In this document: positions 56,811-64,000 of the stretch, in pieces | Numbering within the stretch: position 1 is the stretch's first letter | Layout of the letters: each line of letters begins with the position of its first letter | Source of the DNA: Zea mays | Lineage: Eukaryota > Streptophyta > Magnoliopsida > Poales > Poaceae | Assembly (NCBI RefSeq): GCF_902167145.1 | Contig: NC_050096.1 | Span: 268,110,622-268,174,621, forward strand | Length of the DNA: 64,000 bases | Reading direction: 5' to 3' | Made by a program: the position numbers and the translations under genes | The notes under the pieces: generated by a model | What the model was told of the DNA's origin: nothing | The model's input: only the letters and a program-made list of their open reading frames with translations | Databases searched by the model: none

Positions 56811-58605
56811 TGTCGCGTTTCGAACCCGGGGGGTCCCTGGGCCGACGAGTAAATTGTCGCCACGTGCCCCAGCCCAGATGGGTCGGCGCGAGACGAAGCG
56901 CGAAGGGGGGAGGAAGCCAGAGGGAGACAGACGTAAAAGGGGAAACCCGCGACCTTCGTGTTTGTCCCGCGCCCAGGTCGGGTGCGCTTGCAGTAGGGGG
57001 TTACAAGCGTCCACGCGGGAGGGAGCGAGCGGCTTACGCGAGCGCCGTCCCATCCTTCCCCGCGCGACCAACCCTCTGTAAGAGGGCCCTGGACCTTCCT
57101 TTTATAGGCGTAAGGAAAGGATCCAGGTGTACAATGGGGGGTGTAGCAGTGTGCTAACGTGTCTAGCGGAGGAGAGCTAGTGCCCTAAGTACATGCCATC
57201 GTGGCAGCCAGAGAGGTTTTGGCACCCGGTTCGTGTGGTGTCGTGGCCGTCGGAGGAGCGCTGGAGCCTGGCGGAAGGACAGCTGTCGGGGCTGTCGAGT
57301 CCTTGTTGACGTCTCCTTACTTCCGTAAGGGGGCTGAGAGCCGCTGTCGTCATAGAGCATGCGGGGCGCCATCATTACTTGTTTACCGGGACGAGCCAGA
57401 TGGGACACCGGTCTTGCTCCCCGTAGCCTGAGTTAGCTTGGGGTAGGGTAATGATGGCGCCTCCTGTGACGTGGTCGGTCCGAGCCCTGGGTTGGGCGAG
57501 GTGGAGGCCCCTCCGAGGTCGAGGTCGAGTCTGTCTTCCGAGGCCGAGGTCGAGTCCGAGCCCCTGGGTCGGGCGAGGCGGAGACCGCCGGCTGAGGCCA
57601 GGGCTGAGTCCGAGCCCTGGGGTCGGGTGATGCGGAGTGCGTCGTCTTCCGGGGCTGAGCCCGCGTCGGAGCCCTGGGGTCGGGCGAAGCAGAGTTCGTC
57701 GTCTTCTGGGGCTGAGCCCGAGTCCGAGCCCTGGGGTCGGGCGAAGCGGAGTTCGTCGTCTTCCGGGGCTGTGCCCGAATTCGAGCCCTGGGGTCGGGCG
57801 AAGCGGAGTGCGTCGTCTTTCGGGGCTGAGCCCGAGTCCGAGCCCTGGGGTCAGGGCGAAGCGGAGTTCATCGTCTTCCGGGGCCGAGCCCGAGTCCGAG
57901 CCCTGGGGTCGGGCGAAGCGGAGTTCGTCGTCTTCCGGGGCTGAGCCCGAGTCCGAGCCCTGGGGTCGGGCGAAGCGGAGTTCGTCGTCTTCCGGGGTCG
58001 AGCCCGAGTCCGAGCCCTGGGGTTGGGCGAAGCGGAGTTCGTCGTCTTCCGGGGCTGAGCCCGAGTCCGAGCCCTGGGGTCGGGCGATGCGGAGTTTCCT
58101 ATGGCGCCTGAGGCCGGACTTGGCTGCTGTCAGCCTCGCTCTGTCGAGTGGCGCAGCAGTCGGAGCGGCGCAGGCGGCGCTGTCCTCTTGTCAGGCCGGT
58201 CAGTGGAGCGGCGAAGTGACTGCGGTCACTTCGGCTCTGTCGACTAAAGGGTGCGCGTCAGGATAAGGTGTCAAGCCACCTTTGCATTAAATGTTTGCGT
58301 TAAATGCTCCTGCGATACGGTCGGTCGGCGTGGCGACTTGGCCAAGGTTGCTTCTTGGCGAAGACTGGGCCTCAGGCGAGCCGAAGGTGCGCCCGTTGCT
58401 TGAGGGCGTCCTCGGGCGAGACGTGAATCTTCCAGGGTCGGCTGCCCTTGCCCGAGGCTAGGCTCGGGCGAGGTGAGATCGTGTTCCTTGAGTGGACCGA
58501 GCCTTGACTTAATTGTACCCATCAGGCCTTTGCAGCTTTGTGCTGATGGGGGTTACCAGATGAGATTAGGAGTCTTGAGGGTACCCCTAATTATGGTCCC
58601 CGACA
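56811..58605 (-). repeat. Element F 3' LTR
   Basis: 1,795 bp from TGTCGCGTTTCGAACCC to GGTCCCCGACA. About nine copies of an approximately 58-bp unit (CCGAGTCCGAGCCCTGGGG, GCGAAGCGGAGTTCGTCG, TCTTCCGGGGCTGAG) fill 57550-58095. Confidence 0.92.
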
Positions 58606-58702
58606 GTAGCCCCCGAGCCTCGAAGGGAGTGTTAATACTCGCTTGGAGGCTTTTGTCGCACTTTTTTGCAAGGGGACCGGCCTTTCTCAGTTGCATTTTG
58701 TT

Positions 58703-58732
58703 CCGGTGGGTGCGCGCGAGCGCACCCGCCGG
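58703..58732. repeat. 30-bp near-perfect hairpin, element F copy
   Basis: Identical to 44598-44627 in element E, arms of 13 bp with loop GCGA. Confidence 0.85.
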
Positions 58733-59340
58733 GTGTAGCCCCCGAGGCCTCGGAGGAGTGGTTAGACTCCTTCGAGGTCTTAATGCGTTTCGTGATGCTT
58801 CGGCCGGTCTGGTTGTTCCCTCATGCGAGCTGGCCGTAGCCCGGGTGCACGGTTGGGTCCCAAGTTCTCGGGCTGGTATGTTGACGCTGTCAACGGTTTG
58901 GCCGGAGCCGGGTTTGCGAGAGCAGCCCCCGAGCCTCCGCACAGAGCGAGAGGACGATCAAGGACAGACTCGACTTTTTTTACATACGCCCCTGCGTCGC
59001 CTTTCCGCAAGGAGGAGGGGGAAAAAGCGCCATGTTGCCCTTGGAGGGCGCCGAACATGGTGTCTCCAGTGAGCTGCTGACGGGTAATCTGAGTGGACGC
59101 CCGTGCCCCATTTGTTAGGGGTCGGCTAGAGGCCCGGAGGCGCGCTCCAAAAGTACCTGCGGGTGATCTGCCGGACCTGGTCCCCTTTTGACGGGGTCCG
59201 AGGGCTCGATGCCTCCCTCTGATGGGATTCCGTTACAAGATCGTTCCCGCTGGTCTCGGAAATGTCCTAGGGTACCTCGGGAGCGTAGCCCGAGGCTTGG
59301 TTATGTATCGAACGTACCTAGGGTCATCCCTCGCTCTACG

Positions 59341-59560
59341 TCTGAGGCGGCTGTGAACCCTTCGAGGGCCAGCCTACGAACCCCTGATCAGTAGTGGGCG
59401 CGAAGCCCGAGTGGCCTGAGGCGGCCGTTGAACCCTTCTGGGGGGCCGGCCTTCGAACCTCTGACCAGTAGTGAGCGCGGAGCCCGAGCGCTCTGAGGCG
59501 GCTGTTGAACCCCTCCGAGGGGTCGGCCTTCGAACCTCTGATCAGTAGGGGGGCTCGGGG
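59341..59560. repeat. About 75-bp tandem repeat, three copies, element F
   Basis: Same unit as 45236-45462 in E, with core GGCCAGCCT(T/A)CGAACC and CTGATCAGTAG. Confidence 0.82.
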
Positions 59561-60445
59561 CCCATTTCCTTCGCGGAGAAGGATCCCTTTCGGGGTATCC
59601 CCTTTCCCGGTCCCTGTTCTAAGAGAGAGAAAGAGGAAAAGGAAAAGGATACGAAATCGAAACGACGTGGCGCACCTTTTTTGACGCGGTCGTTATGGCG
59701 AAGGCGAAGCGTCGCCCGCTTCTCCTGCCAAAGGTGCCGCCTGTCCCACAGCGGAGTTAATGCGACGGGGCGAGTGGTTCACGAGGCAGCCGTTGCGCGT
59801 GCGCAAGCCGTTCAAGGAACGGATCACGGGCGCGCCGTCTTCACGCCGTGGGAGAGGGTTCTCTCGCTGTCCCATGAGGGGACGTGAGCTTGGCTGACGA
59901 CGTGACTGCTGCTTCCGCCCGCCTGCCACCGCCATTACTGCCGGCCCATTTTAGGCCGCACCGACCGTCGCGCCTTCTCCCGCGGCTGACTGGCCCGTGA
60001 CCGATGCGCCTGGCTGGCACTGTTGGGCCATACGCAGGGTTGCCTCGAGTCGCGGTACTGGTTCCGCAGTCGAGGAGGCGCGGTAGTGGCGCGAGGGGCG
60101 GTGCAGTTGGCCGCACGTAGCAACCGGCGCGCCGGTTGCATGACGTGTGGGCCTGGGCCTCCATGCTGGGCGCGTTGGAGTCAAAGGGGTGCGCCCACTT
60201 GGCGCGGTTGCATGCCGACTGCATGGTTGTCCGCCCTTTCACCCGCTGGTCTGGGCGAAAGTGGAGGAATGCTTGTAACCGCTGGGCAGTTGCATGCACC
60301 GCGCGCGGCGGTTTGGCTTCTTCTGCCTTGGGCCAGCTTGCATGACGCGTGGGACCCAGCCCCCGTGTCGTAGGGGGAGGACCTTGGAGCGTGTTGGAGA
60401 AGACTCAGCCCGCGATGGCTAAGGGCGCAAGTGGGGAGAGTCGCC

Positions 60446-60453
60446 TTTAAAAG
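60446..60453 (+). promoter_or_regulatory. TATA-like box of the antisense unit in element F
   Basis: TTTAAAAG in the context GGGAGAGTCGCCTTTAAAAG, 27 bp before the last base preceding the ATG at 60480; matches 46304-46310 in E. Confidence 0.5.
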
Positions 60454-60479
60454 GAGGGTGACCCCCTTGAAAGGCGACC

Positions 60480-60830
60480 ATGTCTTCGCACTCCCCTATG
60501 CATCGCGTCTTTCCACCTTCCGAGCCCCCGGATGGGGAACACCCGCAATCCTTCCGCCTTGTCGTTGGAAGAACACAACTTCGTGCAAGTTGGTACCTTT
60601 CAGCCATCGTTCGGCTTCAAGGATTTTCATCAGGCAGCCCAGCCGCATCCCCTCGTCGGTGGTCACCCAAGACGGTGACCACCAGCCTCTGGGTGGGGAG
60701 AAGCAAGCCGGGCTACGGCCTCTGCCCCTCCCTCAGCTTCAAGGATGTTCATCATCAGTGCTGGGGAGGGGAGTGCACCGAGTTGGGGTCGGTCTCTGCG
60801 CGGGCAGCGGCCCGCTCCTTCCCTCAGTGA
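60480..60830 (+). CDS. Short ORF on the strand opposite gag-pol in element F, unknown function
   Basis: 116 codons beginning MSSHSPMHRVFPPSEPPDGE, homologous to the 154-codon ORF at 46339 in E. It ends earlier because of a stop after AAARSFPQ. The overlapping frame 60431-60964 (177 codons) stays open. No known domain. Confidence 0.38.
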   Translation: MSSHSPMHRVFPPSEPPDGEHPQSFRLVVGRTQLRASWYLSAIVRLQGFSSGSPAASPRRWSPKTVTTSLWVGRSKPGYGLCPSLSFKDVHHQCWGGECTELGSVSARAAARSFPQ

Positions 60831-62558
60831 TCGGGGGGGAGGGCGTTCGCCGTTCGTGGCGCTGGCAGCTGCCGCGTGCCCGGCTCTCTGACCCGAGCGG
60901 CTTCGGAGCCGCTTCCGGCGCCGCCTTCCGCCACGGCAGCCGGAAGAGGTTTCTCCGCCGATGAGATAGCCGGTGCCACCCACGGACTGACTTCCAACTC
61001 TGCGGCCTTCTGCTCGTCCTTGCCTCTCGAGTGAGGAAGTGGGCGAGGACCCTATGGCAGCAGCATTCGCCCTGAGGTCATCGCTGCTGCTGTTCGGCCC
61101 CTCGGAGCAGAAGTCGTCGTCGTCGTTGTTGGAGCGGGCGATGGTGGGCGACCCGTCGGCCTTCTGTTGCTCCACAGGCCCCCAATCGTGTGGGGTTGTT
61201 CGTACCTGCGGAGGTGGAACCGAAGTTCCGTTTGTAATGGCACCTTGAGTGCTGGTGTCTTGTTCATTGTGGCTGTCGGGGCCTGAACATGTATGTATTT
61301 TCGGCACGGAGCCGTGTTTTCTCCTCATTTCGAGCACTAAGACTCGCCTGTCGGCTATTTGAACCGCTTCACCAAGCGTGAGTCACCTCGTGCGAAGGTG
61401 ACGAGTGAGGTATCCGTATCCCGGAGGCGTAGGAGTCCCTCGGCTCGGTCGACCTTGCTGTCCGAGGCTTCTCTTGCCTAGTTAAAGGAACCCTCGGCCG
61501 CTCTTCGATGAGCCGAAGCCGAAGGTAGCGGTGTCAGCACGGACAGAGGCAGAGTTGGCTCGAAAAGAAGACTTGATCGGCCGGAACCTGGCCGGGTCGT
61601 CCACTTGGTGGGACCGACGCCGGAGTTGAGTTGCCGAGGCCACGGGCCGGGCTGATGTCCTCGGGGGGCAGCTGGCTGAGGCTTCGGGGTGGCCGGCCGA
61701 GCCGTCTGCTCAAGCCGGATTCCTGGAGAAGACCCCACCGGCGATGGTCCGGGCGTGGTGCTGATGTCGTCCTTCGGGGTGGAGATCTTCCGACCGCGTC
61801 ACCGTCCAAGGCTAGGCCGGACCTCGCCGAAGGTGTAGTTGACGCCGAGGGTGCTGCTGCTCCCTTCAACTGTCAAGATCCGAGCCTGCAGGATCGGGTT
61901 ATCTTGTAGTGTGCGTATGTTTTCTGCGGCCGCTGAGGCCCAAACATACTGTTGTCGTGTTGTAGAGTTGTGTTCCTTTTCCTGTTGTTTCGAGTATCTG
62001 GACTTATTTGTCGGTAACAGAACTGCTTGTCCAAGCGAGAGTTACTTTTCACGGAAGGTGACGAGTGAGGTATCCGTATCCTGGAGGCGTAGGAATCCCT
62101 CGGCTCGGTCGGCCTTGCCGCTTACGTGCACTCTTACTCGTCCATAGGGTTCTGTCACCGACGTAGTCGAGAAGGCCCGAAAAATCGTTTCGACAGAGGA
62201 GTTTTCGAGCGTGAAGACTTGTTCGGTCTGCAGAATAACTTATCCGAGCGTGAGTTACTTATCGCCGAAGGTGATGAGTGAGGTATCCGTATCTCGGAGG
62301 CGTAGGAGTCCCTCGGCTCGGTCAGCCTTGGCTGCTTACGTGTACTCCGTCGTTTTTAGGATCCACTTTCGAAGTAGTCGAAAAGCACGAAAGACACTCT
62401 GGCAGAAAAGATCTTTTTCCGAGGAAAATTTTGACGCAGAGGGGGTTCCCCCCTTTTAGCCCCCGAGGGAGGGTCGGGCTTTGCCGAGGCAAGGCTGACC
62501 CTTCCTTGATGACTAGACTTTGTATGTGACCGAGGTGTATGAACGACTTGAAAGCATC

Positions 62559-64000
62559 TTAAGGGTAGAAGCGACGTAGCTGTCGGATGTTCCAAGTGTT
62601 GTTGTAGACCTCGCCTTGACTGTTGGCCAGCTTGTACGTTCTGGGCTTCTGAACCTTGGCGATGACGAACGGCCCTTCCTAGGGAGGCGTGAGCTTGTGC
62701 CGCCCTCGGGCGTCTTGTCGCAGCCGAAGCACCAGGTCGCCCACCTGGAGGTCTCGGGACCGAACCCCTTGAGCGTGGTAGCGTCACAGGGACTGCTGGT
62801 ACCGCGCCGAGTGTAGGAAGGCCATGTTCCGAGCCTCTTCCAGCTGGTCCAGTGAGTCTTCTCGATTAGATCGATTGCTTTGGTCGGCGTAGGCCCTCTT
62901 CCTTGGGGAACCGTATTCTAAGTCTGTGGGCAAGATGGCCTTGGCCCCATAGACTAGAAAGAACGGTGTGAAGCCCGTGGCTCGACTCGGCGTTGTCCTC
63001 ATACTCCAGACCACCGAGGGGAGCTCCTTCATCCATCGCTTGCCGAACTTGTGGAGGTCGTCGTAGATCCGCGGCTTGAGCCCTTGCAGGATCATGCCGT
63101 TGGCACGCTCTACTTGCCCATTCGTCATGGGGTGAGCCACGGCGGCCCAGTCCACCCGGATGTGGTGATCCTCGCAGAAGTCCAGGAACTTCCTGCCGGT
63201 GAACTGGGTGCCGTTGTCGGTGATGATGGAGTTCGGGACCCCAAAGCGATGGATGATGTTGGTGAAGAACGCCACCGCCTGTTCGGACCTGATGCTGTTT
63301 AGGGGTCGGACCTCGATCCACTTGGAGAATTTGTCGATGGCGACCAACAGGTGCGTGTAGCCCCCGGGTGCCTTATGCAAGGGGCCGACGAGGTCCAGAC
63401 CCCACACAGCAAACGACCAAGTGATGGGTATGGTCTGCAGAGCCTGAGCGGGCAGGTGGGTCTGCCTTGCGTAGAATTGACACCCTTGGCAGGAGCGGAC
63501 AATTCTAGTGGCGTCGGCCACCGCGGTCGGCCAGTAGAAGCCTTGTCGGAAAGCGTTTCCAACAAGGGCTCGAGGCGCTGCGTGATGGCCGCAAGCCCCC
63601 GAGTGTATCTCTTGTAAGAGCTCCTGGCCTTCGGCGATGGAAATGCATCGCTGGAGGATGCCTGAGGGGCTGCGATGGTAGAGCTCCTTCCCGTCTCCCA
63701 GCAAGACGAACGACTTAGCGCACCGCGCCAACCGCCGAGCTTCGGCTCGGTCGAGGGGTAGCTCTCCTCGGTGGAGATATTGCAGGTACGGGGTCTGCCA
63801 GTTTCGATTAGGTGTGACCCCGCTCCGTTCCTCCTCGATGCGCAGAGCCTCACCCTCGGGGGCCGAGGGTACCTCGGGCCGAGCCGAGGGTGCCTCGGGC
63901 TGGGCCGAGGCCTTCTCGGGCTCGGGTGTGTCGTCAGCCTTGACGGAGGGTTGATGCAGGTCTCGGGAGAAGACGTCCGGGGGAACCGTTGTTCGCCCCG
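62559..64000 (-). pseudogene. Element F integrase and upstream pol, partial
   Basis: The final TAA is at 62559-62561 after RQLRRFYP. A 315-codon open segment (62784-63731) carries the zinc site (HSGACGHH...CQGCQFY) and the DDE triad (WGLDLVGPLH, ITDNGTQFTG, NGQVERANG). Stops at 62784-62786 (after RYQQSL) and near 62680 (in LTPP-stop-EGPF) break the C-terminal domain. Upstream (63732-64000) is the Glu/Pro/Ala-rich linker between the second RNase H and integrase, cut by the window edge. Confidence 0.88.

Larger units (their letters stand above)
58606..62558. other. Element F 3' region
   Basis: Homologous to 44500-48373 in E: polypurine tract at 58606-58619, the hairpin at 58703-58732, the 75-bp tandem array at 59341-59560, the TATA-like box at 60446-60453, the short ORF at 60480, and three 60-bp repeats near 61397, 62059 and 62272. 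No other gene seen. Confidence 0.7.
56811..64000 (-). mobile_element. Element F: Huck-like Ty3/gypsy, 3' half, runs off the window
   Basis: The 3' LTR at 56811-58605 is followed rightward by a 3' region homologous to E and by integrase on the minus strand to the edge. It interrupts an exon of D's antisense ORF; CACCC at 56806-56810 is the expected left target duplication. The 3' region aligns with E feature by feature, but the LTR differs in tandem-unit count. Confidence 0.9.

Overview
This window looks like maize or a close Zea relative. It holds the last exons of one ordinary nuclear gene, followed by about 60 kb of nested transposable elements of kinds typical of maize: Grande and Huck-like Ty3/gypsy elements of the Tat lineage, Sirevirus-type Ty1/copia elements, a Tekay-like solo LTR, a gene-capturing Helitron and a Tourist MITE. 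Family names come from recalled features (LTR termini, domain order, antisense ORFs), not from a database search. Ends, target-site duplications (TSDs) and splice sites were read directly from the sequence.

Region 1 (1-2532): three 3' exons of a twin-CX9C (CHCH) mitochondrial protein gene on the + strand, its 3' flank, a degenerate CGGTTT-rich repeat, and a complete 204-bp Tourist-type MITE with a TAA duplication.

Region 2 (2533-26532): a three-level nest. Old degraded + strand copia element A (2868-3956 and 22752-26532, 3' LTR at 25098-26532) is interrupted in its reverse transcriptase by minus-strand copia element B (3957-22751, TSD AGAAG). B is itself interrupted by minus-strand Grande-like gypsy element C (10392-20091, TSD GGGGT, two 630-bp LTRs with 9 differences). 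C has lost nearly all of gag, but keeps protease, RT, RNase H and integrase with point stops, plus a long spliced ORF on the opposite strand with its own TATA box.

Region 3 (26533-30710): AT-rich flank, a hAT-like CCGTTTTCGG-rich sequence, then a minus-oriented Sirevirus-type LTR (H). H is split by a 1,633-bp Helitron that carries a captured PP2C phosphatase fragment with an intron and a tRNA-derived SINE-like segment.

Region 4 (30711-64000): + strand Huck-like gypsy element D (5' LTR at 30711-32132) runs past the right edge. A 3,012-bp solo LTR (G, 38192-41203, TSD GCAAC) and two more Huck-like elements on the minus strand have inserted into it: E (42880-56572, TSD GAGCG, complete) and F (56811 to beyond the window). 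All three insertions fall within D's antisense multi-exon ORF; E sits exactly inside one of its introns. E is the best-preserved element: an uninterrupted gag-protease frame of about 1,082 codons, one amber codon, then a protease-distal RT/RNase H/integrase frame broken by a single nonsense codon. D and E share the same in-frame TAG between protease and RT. E and F share a second transcription-unit-like block on the strand opposite gag-pol (TATA box plus a conserved short ORF), lying between integrase and the 3' LTR.

No rRNA, canonical tRNA gene or CRISPR array was seen. The only sequence likely to be an ordinary expressed host gene is the CHCH gene at the left edge.
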